DNA of 64,000 nt. Origin: Hahella sp. (GTDB taxonomy: Bacteria > Pseudomonadota > Gammaproteobacteria > Pseudomonadales > Oleiphilaceae). The stretch covers positions 186,001 through 250,000 of the forward strand of contig JANQMN010000004.1 in the NCBI GenBank assembly GCA_028280065.1, given 5' to 3'. Below the pieces are notes generated by a model. The model worked only from the letters and a program-made list of their open reading frames with translations. It was not told where the DNA came from and ran no database searches. The translations under genes were made by a program, and so were the position numbers. Shown piece after piece: positions 24,231 to 32,803 of the stretch. The number at the start of each line of letters is the position of its first letter. The stretch's first letter is position 1.

Positions 24231-27200
24231 ATGCTTTACATGGCCTTAATTATCGCCGGTATTCTTTTAGGCGCAATTGCGTTTGAAGACGTTACGAGCG
24301 CTGTCACCGGCGGCTTTATCGGTTGGCTGACGGCGTTTGTATTCAAACTAAAATCGCAACTCATTCAACAGCGGGAGCAGATTGCGTCGCTCGCTGAACA
24401 ATTGAAGGAAAGTACCTTACCCATCCGGGACGCGTCCGAACCACCCATCCAGGATGAGACTGCCGCATCTGGCATTGAGACAACAGCTCTTTCAACCGCT
24501 ACGCCACCAATAACTCACAACATTGCGACAGAAGTTCCGACACCGGAAATGTCTTCGACTATCTCAGAGATCGTCGAAAATGAAGCGCTGACGCATGTTC
24601 TAAATTTGGATATTCGGGAAGATTCGCTTCCGCCAAACATCGGGCAGACCGCACAAAAGCTTTGGCTGGATGGCCACCAAACCGATGCAATGCGCCTGCT
24701 CTATCGAGGAGGTCTGTCACGCCTGATCCATCACGCAAACATGCCGGTGACCAAAGGCGCTACCGAAGGCGAGTTCGCCTTGTGGGTAAAGGCTAACTGC
24801 GATGCCGATTTCTCACAGTATTTCCAGCAGCTAACGCAAACCTGGCAGGCGTCTGCCTACGCCCGCTCCTTTGCCGACGATGAGGCTTTCAAGACGCTCT
24901 GTGAGCAGTGGACGCTGAAATTTGACAAGCCGCTCGAACGCAATCAGCAACAGGCAGCTACCGATTTATACCCGGTAGAAACCACTATCACAATATCGCC
25001 AAGCAATGACGAATCAGTAGAACCGGAAGACAAGCTATCGGCGCTGATTAACCTGGTGAGAGATAAAGTGGTCGGCTACTTTACCGGCGGCAACATAATG
25101 ATGCGTGTCGGCGTGTTGATTCTGTTCTTCGGTGTCGCCTTCCTACTCAAGTATGCTGCCGATCACAGCATGGTTCCCATCGAGTTTCGCTACCTGGGAA
25201 TTTTCGCCGGGGCGCTTGTCATGCTCATCTTTGGCTGGCGATTGCGTCAACGACACCGGCAATATGCGCTTGTCCTTCAGGGCGGAGCCATCGGCGTTCT
25301 CTATCTGGCAATATTTTCAGCCTACCAACTGCATGATCTAATCACGCCGGTTGCTGCATTCAGTCTTCTTCTTGGCATGGTCATGTTGGCCGCACTAGTG
25401 GCCATATTACAGAATGCCATATGGCTGGCTGCCGTTGGCGTCACAGGTGGTTTCCTCGCACCGATCCTGGCGTCGTCCGGGACCGGCTCCCATGTCGGCC
25501 TGTTTTCCTACTACCTGATCCTGAATCTCGGCATTCTGTTCATTGCCTTTTACCGCAGCTGGCGTCTGCTGAACTGGCTGGGATTTGTCTTCACCTTCGG
25601 AATCGGTACCTTATGGGGAGCGAGGTATTATTCAGCAGAATACTTCTCCACGACGGAACCTTTCCTCATTGCATTCTTCGCACTTTATACCCTTATTCCG
25701 CTGCTCTATGCGGTTAAGCAGCCACCGAATCTCAAAGGGATGGTGGATGGCACATTGGTCTTCGGTACTCCTGTTGCCTTTATGGCCTTGCAATCCCAGC
25801 TGGTCGACGACTTTACGGCTGTCGGCAATATGCTGCCGTTAACCAGCATAGCCCTGGGCGCACTATACATTGCCTTGGCATGGTTGATTCGACACAAAAA
25901 GGAATTACGGCTGCTTTTTGAATCCTACCTGGCAATGGCAATCGCCTTCCTTACCCTGGCAGTGCCTTTAGGATTTGACGGAAGGGTGACAGCTTCCGTA
26001 TGGGCGATTGAAGGCGCCGCGCTAATCTGGGTGGGCTTGCGCCAATCCAGGTTACTGCCAAGATGCAGCGGCTTAGGGTTAATGTTGCTGTCAGCCGGGT
26101 TTTTCTTTAATGAGCCAAACGCCGGCAGTGAAACCACTTTTTTGTTAAATGCCGACTTTATGGGTTCACTGCTTTTGTCAATTGCCGCCTTCTATGCGGC
26201 GTATCTCTATACGCTTCACATTGAGTCTGTCACCGCACCGGAAAAATTCGCCGCTTTGGGGTTGCTGCTTTGGGGATTTGCCTGGTGGTATGGCGGCGGC
26301 ATACGGGAAATCACCCTGCAATTTACCGGTTTGCCCGAGCTGTTTGCGTTGCAGAGTTTTATTGCCGCCACCGCCGTCAGTTCCTGGCTGGTATGTCAGC
26401 GCCAAAAGAGTCTTCCGCTGTTTGCGCTTAGTCTCCTAACCGCCTTTTCCGGACTACTCTTCCTTATCTACAAAAGTGACTTCCAGTTAGCGGATAATCT
26501 TTGGTTCAATCTGAACTTCGCCTCGGCAGCCATGCTTTCAGCTTTGCTGTTATGGATGGCGGTATATGCATGGCGATGCAATTTCCAAAAGTTCATTGAC
26601 TTCGCCAAGGCTTCGGAACTAATACTTCTGTGGTCGGCAGCCTTGCTATGGTTGGGATTTGGCTACAACGAACTCCAGCATTTCCTGGGTAGCGGGTACC
26701 AACTCAGCATCTATCTAGCCTACAGTTTGCTATCGCTGGCGGCGCTGGTTCCCTTACATAACCGCTTAAAGTGGGATGACCTGACGCAGCCCGTTCTCTT
26801 GGCGCTACCGCTACTGACATTGGTAGTTCTCGGTTACACAGAACGGAATTTCCATTTGGTGGCCTATTATGGCTGGCTGATATTCCCTTTGGCAGTGGCG
26901 GCTGTGTTCGCTTCGCTTAAGTATCTTGAAAAAGTTCAAGTTGCAACTTCCGACAGTATGCGCTATCCCCTTGGCTATCTGCATATGGCGGCTATTCTGA
27001 TTGTGGTTTTTGCGCTCACCTGGCAATTCAGTAAACTATTCCAGCCCACCAAATGGCAAAGCGCCGACCTTTGGATCCTCGCGGTCTGGGGAATTTCTGG
27101 CTCACTACTTCTGGCAGCGCTGCGGCGTTGGAAAAACCTTTCCTGGCCAATCCAGCAATTTCCTTTTGAACTGACCGTCTTGCTGCCGCGTTTGGTCCTG

Positions 27201-27875
27201 ATCTTACTTGCCATATGGGTGGTCATAAGCAATCTCCACCAGCCCGGCGACGTCGTTGTGAAAGTAGTGGAAGGCGTTCAACCTGGTTTCACCTATATTC
27301 CCCTTCTAAACCCTCTGGATTTGGCAAATATTGCAGCGTTGTTGCTACTAACCTTATGGACAAACCGCTATGACAGAAATTTCCTGAGCATAAAACCGGT
27401 ATTGAACTACTGTATCCCAGGTGGGCTGGCATTTTTCTGGGCAAACGCAGCGCTTCTTCGGGCATTCCACTATATTCTCGACATTCCCTATCGATTTGAA
27501 CCCATGTTTCGCTCGTTTGCGGTAGAAAGCGGGTTAAGTATTCTCTGGAGTGTAATCGGCTTGGCTATTATGGTTATCGCCACCAGAAAGGCCTGGCGTC
27601 CGCTGTGGATTACAGGCGGCGTATTAATGGGAATCGTTGTGCTCAAGCTTTTCGTGATCGATATGGATGGTACTGGCACGATTGCGCGAATTATTGCCTT
27701 TATCACCGTCGGCGGATTGCTACTACTGATCGGCTATTTTGCTCCTGTGCCGCCCCGCAAGGAAACAGACCCGGCGGAAGACTCCAACACCTCGGTTGAT
27801 AACGCCGAACCAAGAGAAGCTTCGGCACAATCAGGTGGCGCGGCGGAAGCGAAGAGGCAGGAGGGAGGTATATGA
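24231..27875 (+). CDS. DUF2339 polytopic membrane protein
   Basis: The 1214-residue protein has one N-terminal membrane segment, a cytoplasmic or linker region (about residues 40-285) with Pro/Thr-rich sequence and a helical part, then roughly two dozen transmembrane helices to residue ~1180, and a short acidic C-terminal tail. The segment MMRVGVLILFFGVAFLLKYA and the following WLAAVGVTGGFLAPIL are characteristic of DUF2339. ATG at 24231 is preceded by AGGGA. It overlaps the DUF3999 gene by ATGA; this pairing is common in gammaproteobacteria from memory. Role unknown, possibly envelope-related transport or sensing. Confidence 0.9.
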   Translation: MLYMALIIAGILLGAIAFEDVTSAVTGGFIGWLTAFVFKLKSQLIQQREQIASLAEQLKESTLPIRDASEPPIQDETAASGIETTALSTATPPITHNIATEVPTPEMSSTISEIVENEALTHVLNLDIREDSLPPNIGQTAQKLWLDGHQTDAMRLLYRGGLSRLIHHANMPVTKGATEGEFALWVKANCDADFSQYFQQLTQTWQASAYARSFADDEAFKTLCEQWTLKFDKPLERNQQQAATDLYPVETTITISPSNDESVEPEDKLSALINLVRDKVVGYFTGGNIMMRVGVLILFFGVAFLLKYAADHSMVPIEFRYLGIFAGALVMLIFGWRLRQRHRQYALVLQGGAIGVLYLAIFSAYQLHDLITPVAAFSLLLGMVMLAALVAILQNAIWLAAVGVTGGFLAPILASSGTGSHVGLFSYYLILNLGILFIAFYRSWRLLNWLGFVFTFGIGTLWGARYYSAEYFSTTEPFLIAFFALYTLIPLLYAVKQPPNLKGMVDGTLVFGTPVAFMALQSQLVDDFTAVGNMLPLTSIALGALYIALAWLIRHKKELRLLFESYLAMAIAFLTLAVPLGFDGRVTASVWAIEGAALIWVGLRQSRLLPRCSGLGLMLLSAGFFFNEPNAGSETTFLLNADFMGSLLLSIAAFYAAYLYTLHIESVTAPEKFAALGLLLWGFAWWYGGGIREITLQFTGLPELFALQSFIAATAVSSWLVCQRQKSLPLFALSLLTAFSGLLFLIYKSDFQLADNLWFNLNFASAAMLSALLLWMAVYAWRCNFQKFIDFAKASELILLWSAALLWLGFGYNELQHFLGSGYQLSIYLAYSLLSLAALVPLHNRLKWDDLTQPVLLALPLLTLVVLGYTERNFHLVAYYGWLIFPLAVAAVFASLKYLEKVQVATSDSMRYPLGYLHMAAILIVVFALTWQFSKLFQPTKWQSADLWILAVWGISGSLLLAALRRWKNLSWPIQQFPFELTVLLPRLVLILLAIWVVISNLHQPGDVVVKVVEGVQPGFTYIPLLNPLDLANIAALLLLTLWTNRYDRNFLSIKPVLNYCIPGGLAFFWANAALLRAFHYILDIPYRFEPMFRSFAVESGLSILWSVIGLAIMVIATRKAWRPLWITGGVLMGIVVLKLFVIDMDGTGTIARIIAFITVGGLLLLIGYFAPVPPRKETDPAEDSNTSVDNAEPREASAQSGGAAEAKRQEGGI

Positions 27876-29320
27876 AAAGGCTATGTCTTTGGCTGGTTTT
27901 ATTGCTTACTCAAACCAACTTAGCAACAAGCGCCTCGCCAAGTTTGGAACGCCAGACAAGGCCAATGATAGAAGACTTTGCTGTTCGTCAACCGTTACTG
28001 ATCGAAGGCAACGCTGCGGCCTACCGCTTTACCATACCCCTCGATCTGTACCAGTCGTTAGCGCCCGGCGGTATTGGCTACATGAGTATTTTTAACGAAC
28101 AGGGACATCTGGTCCCTTGGAAACTCAGCAAAACAAACTTCGTACAGAACATAACAACGGAAGTCATTCCATTGGGGTTCTTTAACGGCTTTCAAAAGCA
28201 ACAGACTAGCCCATCCCGTGACAATCTGTCGGTCTACCAGGACAGCGATTCGCTATCAATCAATCTCGATATCAATCCTGCATTTAACCGCTTTCCCGTC
28301 GATGTCGCCAGCGCAGCGAAGCCTAATATCTACTACGTGGACCTCAAGGACATACCGCAAAGACGTAACCTTGGAAGACTCGATTTCCAATGGGCGGACC
28401 AAGCCGCGCAAAGCTTCACCTTCAATGTGGACGTTAGCGCTTCAGATGATTTCCGGCATTGGACAAGCCTGGGACAGGGCCGCTTGGTGGACTTGCAACG
28501 AGATTCAAAGAGCCTCAAAATTCGTCGTCTCAACATCACTCCCCCTGACGGTGACTACCTCCGCATTCAATTCTCCGGACAGGAAGTTGTCCCTCCGCTG
28601 GAATCGTTGGTAGGCTTTTTCAATATCCAGGAAGAAGTGTCTCCAACGATCGGTTGGCAACCTGTGGCGCTGTCCAAATTGCCGGAAGAAACCGGTTATT
28701 CATTTACCCTAGACGGGGAGTTCCTATTAGCAAAACTAAAAATAGTTTCGGCAGTTCCCAATAGTTCCGGGGAAGCCTTTGTCTACCGATGGCATCGCAA
28801 ACAATGGCAGTTGGTTAAACGCACCCGAATTTCCCAGTTCGAGCATGAGGACTTGAAGCAACATGATAACTGGATAGATGTTTCCATCCCACATGCCTAT
28901 AAGGGCAACCTAACAGAATCGCCAGCCCGAAGCAGAAAATGGAAACTGGTGTTCTCGCCGGACAGCACGGATTACCTGCAAACAGCGCCCCAGGTATCCA
29001 TCGCCCACACTCCCGAGGACATTACCTTTCTGCGTCAAGGACAGAAGCAATTTGTATTGGCCTTCAATCCCCCTGATTCGCTGCGTAGGTTCCGCCAATG
29101 GCCGACTTGGCAAACCGCTTCAACCTTTCCTGGTGCGGATTTTCAGAGTCATGAGGTAAATCTAGGGCAGAAAAGTTCTCACACACCCACCGAAATACGG
29201 GAGCAACAGGAACTACTCACGACCAGCAGAATTTTTTGGCTGGGAATGGGATTATTCTTGGTCGTATTGGTGATCATCGCCCTACACTTGTTGAAGGAAC
29301 TGCGCAATAAAGCTGATTAA
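27872..29320 (+). CDS. DUF3999 protein, partner of DUF2339
   Basis: The 482-residue product has a signal peptide (MKRLCLWLVLLLTQTNLATS), a large periplasmic beta-rich part and a C-terminal transmembrane helix (about residues 447-470, FWLGMGLFLVVLVIIALHLL) with a short basic tail. Such type I topology together with a polytopic DUF2339 partner implies a joint inner-membrane complex with a periplasmic domain. AGGAGG with a 7-nt spacer and ATGA overlap with the upstream gene support strong translational coupling. Biochemical function unknown. Confidence 0.88.
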   Translation: MKRLCLWLVLLLTQTNLATSASPSLERQTRPMIEDFAVRQPLLIEGNAAAYRFTIPLDLYQSLAPGGIGYMSIFNEQGHLVPWKLSKTNFVQNITTEVIPLGFFNGFQKQQTSPSRDNLSVYQDSDSLSINLDINPAFNRFPVDVASAAKPNIYYVDLKDIPQRRNLGRLDFQWADQAAQSFTFNVDVSASDDFRHWTSLGQGRLVDLQRDSKSLKIRRLNITPPDGDYLRIQFSGQEVVPPLESLVGFFNIQEEVSPTIGWQPVALSKLPEETGYSFTLDGEFLLAKLKIVSAVPNSSGEAFVYRWHRKQWQLVKRTRISQFEHEDLKQHDNWIDVSIPHAYKGNLTESPARSRKWKLVFSPDSTDYLQTAPQVSIAHTPEDITFLRQGQKQFVLAFNPPDSLRRFRQWPTWQTASTFPGADFQSHEVNLGQKSSHTPTEIREQQELLTTSRIFWLGMGLFLVVLVIIALHLLKELRNKAD

Positions 29321-29368
29321 TCAAATCGCTAACAGGCAACCTGCCAAATCGTTAAATCGACATCAAAC

Positions 29369-29758
29369 TTAGTCCGGCGCAACTACCTCTAGTTTTATCC
29401 GATCAGGATCTTCGCAATAGAGAGCATAGTAATCAGGCGCTGTCGCGAACGGATAACGCTCATCATAGAGCAGCGGATAACCCGACTCCTTCACCCAGCT
29501 TCGAACTTGATCCACATGATCACGAGATCTCGCCCGAAAAGCGAGGTGGTTTAAGCCTACCCTTTTCCGGTGATACCCGGCTGAAAGATGTGCTTTTTCT
29601 GCTTCAAGCAAACAGAGATAGGGCGATAGGTCATCCCCGATATAATTCATCCCGCCGGACCAGGATTCGGCCTGATAGCCAAGTAGCTCCATAAACGGCG
29701 TCCAGAAACGGGTTGAACGGGTTAAATCGCTGACATAGAGTTCTACATGGTGCAGCAT
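29369..29758 (-). CDS. VOC superfamily (glyoxalase/bleomycin-resistance-like) protein
   Basis: A 129-residue vicinal-oxygen-chelate protein. It starts LHHVELYVSDLTRSTRFW with the first metal ligand His and the beta-alpha-beta-beta-beta motif, has VGLNHLAFRARSRDHVDQV for the second half, and ends with DYYALYCEDPDRIKLEVV, where the C-terminal Glu is a metal ligand. GGAGG with a 7-nt spacer precedes the ATG. Substrate unknown; the family includes lactoylglutathione lyases and antibiotic-binding proteins. Confidence 0.88.
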   Translation of the reverse strand: MLHHVELYVSDLTRSTRFWTPFMELLGYQAESWSGGMNYIGDDLSPYLCLLEAEKAHLSAGYHRKRVGLNHLAFRARSRDHVDQVRSWVKESGYPLLYDERYPFATAPDYYALYCEDPDRIKLEVVAPD

Positions 29759-29918
29759 GGTAAACCTCCGATAACCATCGCATACTGATTTTATCGATCA
29801 GCGACCCGGATGCAAACGAATTGCTGCAATTTCCAAATTGCAATACTGGCGTCCATAAACTTGCACCATATCACTCAGCTATCTAGCATGAAGATATGAG
29901 CAATGCCGGTTCGAGATA

Positions 29919-30833
29919 TTGTTTGTGAATGATAATGCCAATTCTAAATTGCATTTTTCCCTAATGCATATAGACGTTGCGCGCAATGCGACGGATGACT
30001 TCAATTTGTTCCACGATAAGCGGCATTGGCATGAAATACAGGACAATCCTTTCGCTGGACCTATCGCCTTGGGTTTTCAACAAATTTGCTTCATTGAAAA
30101 TTCTGTAAAGCAATACAGGAAGCATGAAGGTGAAGAAAAACTGATCGATGAACATCGACTTGACTTTAGTAACTACGCGATCAATTTTGCCAACGTGGTC
30201 AAGCCAGATGAACGCCTTTCACTAGAAATAAAAAAGTCCACTTTTTCCGTTGCTAAAACCAAGAAGCTTTCAAACAGGATAGTCTTGAGGAATAACGCTG
30301 GCATAGTCCTGATCGGATTTAAGTCGGAGTCGGATAGCCCCCTGTACTTATCTACTTCAGAACTACCCAAGTTACCGGATTTAAACAAAGTTCAAGACAG
30401 ATCTGAGCTGCCATCGGCTGGTTTTTTCTACAAAAGAAAATTCACCACCAATAGCAATGCGAAGAATTTTCTCACTGCTTCCAATGTGGAACAGTCAGAT
30501 TATTTCGATGAGATTAACAACCACATCCTGTTTCCGGAAACCTATTGTACTGGCATGATCTCATGCGCTTTATTAGAACGGGCGACATTTAGCCAGCATG
30601 ACTTTAAACGAGACCCTATGGTTTATACTTCACAGAAACTATCAGTGAATCGCCGTCTCGTCGCTGCTCTGAGAAGTGACCAAAAAATTCATCTTTTAGT
30701 CAGCCCACCGCAGAACACAGACAAAGGGATGGTAGTCAACCGGTGTTATGGACTCAACCAGACACTGGAAGTTCTTTTTCAAGGCGAAATAGAACTCGCA
30801 CCTTTGTCGGTAATCCTCGGTCAGTTAAATTGA
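29919..30833 (+). CDS. hotdog-fold (MaoC/DUF3581-like) protein
   Basis: The 304-residue protein contains DVARNATDDFNLFHDKRHW and AGPIALGFQQICFI in the N-terminal 50 residues. This pattern (D-x-N-x-x-H-D then GPIALGFQ) is the active-site region of MaoC-type hotdog dehydratases and of DUF3581 proteins. A second half (about 150-304, with KRDPMVYTSQKLSVNRRLV) may be another hotdog repeat, which would make a double-hotdog protein. The catalytic Asp/His pair appears retained. The start is uncertain: TTG at 29919, GTG at 29925 and ATG at 29964 are all possible and none has a strong ribosome-binding site. Substrate unknown. Confidence 0.65.
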   Translation: MFVNDNANSKLHFSLMHIDVARNATDDFNLFHDKRHWHEIQDNPFAGPIALGFQQICFIENSVKQYRKHEGEEKLIDEHRLDFSNYAINFANVVKPDERLSLEIKKSTFSVAKTKKLSNRIVLRNNAGIVLIGFKSESDSPLYLSTSELPKLPDLNKVQDRSELPSAGFFYKRKFTTNSNAKNFLTASNVEQSDYFDEINNHILFPETYCTGMISCALLERATFSQHDFKRDPMVYTSQKLSVNRRLVAALRSDQKIHLLVSPPQNTDKGMVVNRCYGLNQTLEVLFQGEIELAPLSVILGQLN

Positions 30834-31057
30834 ACTAAGCCACTCCACTGGACTTTGTCCAACGACAAACGCCACACCTAACGGGCATCCCAGAAAAAGG
30901 GCAGAAAAAGGAAACGGAGGATATATTAATTAACCAATTCCTCCTTTCTAAATGCTTCTGCAAATAGTGGAATTGAATACACGTCCAATGTTCGTGCTCA
31001 TGGGGTAATTCAAATACCTTAATCTATTGGTTAGTCACTCACGAAATACCTTGATAT

Positions 31058-32311
31058 CTATGCTTCAAACCCTAATGCTGCGGTCAATTCATCATGCTCA
31101 AAGGCACGGGACATTAGTTCAATTTCCTTTCGTGGCGCTCCTCGTTTCTCAGCATAGCTACGCCACTGCGATGTTACCTTTGCCATTTTTTTGATAAGGC
31201 TTTTTGCATCAGACTCATTCACTCCGAAGAACTCTGCGACGCTAATAAGCAGTGATATAGAAGCAGTTGAGTTTTCATAGTCAATACAGCTCCTGAGACT
31301 ACCACTAGAGTTGTAAACTGGGTTAACGTCGTAAAGCGGGCTTAAGCGCCACCCTTTCTCTTTTTCCCATAGAAAACCGTGATTTCTAAAGTGATCGTCA
31401 ACATTTGAGATCAATATTGAAAAGGCTATGCGCTTGAAAAGCTGTTTATTATCTTCTGATGGGTTCGCACCAGCTTCTGACAGTGCATCTACAAGCTCCA
31501 GGTAACTGCAATCATCATCACCATCGCCGTGGTCCGTAAGAGCCATGGCTGAAATAAAAGGAATTCTTTGCCCATTCAAATCACCCTCCGTTCGGTCAAA
31601 GCGTTTGGTTAAGTAAACCTGCTTCCCTGCCACGTCAGTCAGCTTGTAATCGCAAACCTCCAGACCGCAATCACTGGCCATATCCATGGCAATCGCTTCC
31701 CACCTTTCTACCGAATAACCGTCTGAATCTTTTGGGAACTTGGCAATATGCAATTTACCATCGTTATCTGTGATGGATGCCTTAGGTCTTGCCCCACCTA
31801 ACGAAGAGCCAGGTGCAAATAAAATGAATAGATCGTCTGCGGTATCTTCACCACGCTCAATTCTTTCCGCGGCTTTCATCAAGCTTCCCAAGCTCACCAT
31901 AGTAGGCACAGCACTTTTGATTGGAGCTTGAAACTCACCATCTAACGAGAATCGCAAAGCGCCCAGTCTAGGCAGATCAGCAACTCCTAAAAGATAGTCA
32001 ACCTCTGATAGGGATCTACGTTGTCGGCCTTCTCTCTCAGCCGCCTTTAATTCTCGCCTATCCAGGAGCTTTCTACCCCAGGTATCTGGAGCACTGTCTC
32101 CAATGGAACCAAACAAGCGCTTTCCCTGGTCTGGATAATGATAGCCGCGGGACTTCGGTAACTTCGGATCAAATTGAAAAAACGATGCGTTGGTCAACCA
32201 GTCTTCCGTAAACTGAAATGAGACTGCCCGTTTTCCTCTGCTATTGTCTTGCTGGAGTTCTCCAACCTGATGACTTTGACCCTGGCATTCGAGATACACA
32301 TCAACTTTCAC
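31058..32311 (-). CDS. hipA: HipA-family toxin kinase
   Basis: The 417-residue protein is a full-length type II toxin of the HipA Ser/Thr kinase family. The N-terminal subdomain has GSIGDSAPDTWGRKLL and the P-loop-like GSSLGGARPKAS (the equivalent loop in E. coli HipA carries the autophosphorylated serine). The catalytic loop is SNVDDHFRNHGFL and the Mg-binding motif is LSPLYDVNP, so an active kinase is expected. In E. coli HipA phosphorylates glutamyl-tRNA synthetase and causes persistence; the target here is assumed. It overlaps hipB by four bases (ATGA). Confidence 0.93.
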   Translation of the reverse strand: MKVDVYLECQGQSHQVGELQQDNSRGKRAVSFQFTEDWLTNASFFQFDPKLPKSRGYHYPDQGKRLFGSIGDSAPDTWGRKLLDRRELKAAEREGRQRRSLSEVDYLLGVADLPRLGALRFSLDGEFQAPIKSAVPTMVSLGSLMKAAERIERGEDTADDLFILFAPGSSLGGARPKASITDNDGKLHIAKFPKDSDGYSVERWEAIAMDMASDCGLEVCDYKLTDVAGKQVYLTKRFDRTEGDLNGQRIPFISAMALTDHGDGDDDCSYLELVDALSEAGANPSEDNKQLFKRIAFSILISNVDDHFRNHGFLWEKEKGWRLSPLYDVNPVYNSSGSLRSCIDYENSTASISLLISVAEFFGVNESDAKSLIKKMAKVTSQWRSYAEKRGAPRKEIELMSRAFEHDELTAALGFEA

Positions 32312-32607
32312 TTTGGTGTCCTCGGCGCCCTTTCCCGCTCATCCATCTGCAACAACTCCTCACCCAGTTCATCTTTAATCGATAAGACTTCGGGCAGTAT
32401 TCCTAGCGAAAGTAAAACCATCAGGTAAGAACCCGTCGCCACGACAGGGTCGCCACTTTCTATTCTTTTCAATGTTGATAGCGATACTCTTGAACGCTCG
32501 GCAATCAACTCCTGAGAAAGCTTTCGAGCCAACCTTGAACGCTTGATCTGATTCCCAAGCTGCCGACAAACACGAACAACTTTAGGGCTAAACTTTATCC
32601 TTGACAC
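32308..32607 (-). CDS. hipB: HipB-like antitoxin (XRE helix-turn-helix)
   Basis: The 99-residue antitoxin begins at GTG. It has an XRE-type HTH: LGNQIKRSRLARKLSQELIAERSRVSLSTLKRIESGD, in which SQELIAERSRVSLSTLKRIE is the helix-turn-helix. The C-terminus is acidic then basic (ELGEELLQMDERERAPRTPK). It should bind its own operator, repress hipBA and neutralise HipA. A tiny ATGAGCTTTTAA frame ends two nt before the GTG. The promoter upstream is unusually clear and is listed separately. Confidence 0.9.
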   Translation of the reverse strand: MSRIKFSPKVVRVCRQLGNQIKRSRLARKLSQELIAERSRVSLSTLKRIESGDPVVATGSYLMVLLSLGILPEVLSIKDELGEELLQMDERERAPRTPK

Positions 32608-32639
32608 TTTAAAAGCTCATATATAAACCGCTAAATATG

Positions 32640-32668
32640 ATAATAGTTCTTATACGGGCTGTTAACAA
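32640..32668 (-). promoter_or_regulatory. predicted sigma-70 promoter of hipBA
   Basis: Reading the minus strand, TTGTTA (32668-32663) and TATTAT (32645-32640) are separated by exactly 17 nt. This lies 33 nt before the hipB GTG. An ATAA-N6-TTAT inverted repeat overlaps the -10 and could be part of a HipB operator. Confidence 0.55.
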
Positions 32669-32803
32669 GAAAATAGGGGTAGAGGAAATAAAAAAGGTCA
32701 CAAATGAGAGAAATAGGCCAAGTAGGTGCAGGAAAAGTGGGCCACCCTGCTGGCAATTTCGGCTAGACGGGTGACTCACCCTAGACATCGCTTTCGGCCT
32801 CTT

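Noticed and set aside
30849-30861. TGGAC-TTT-GTCCA hairpin after the hotdog gene
   Set aside because: Only a 5-bp stem with a 3-nt loop and no T-run, so a terminator is not supported.
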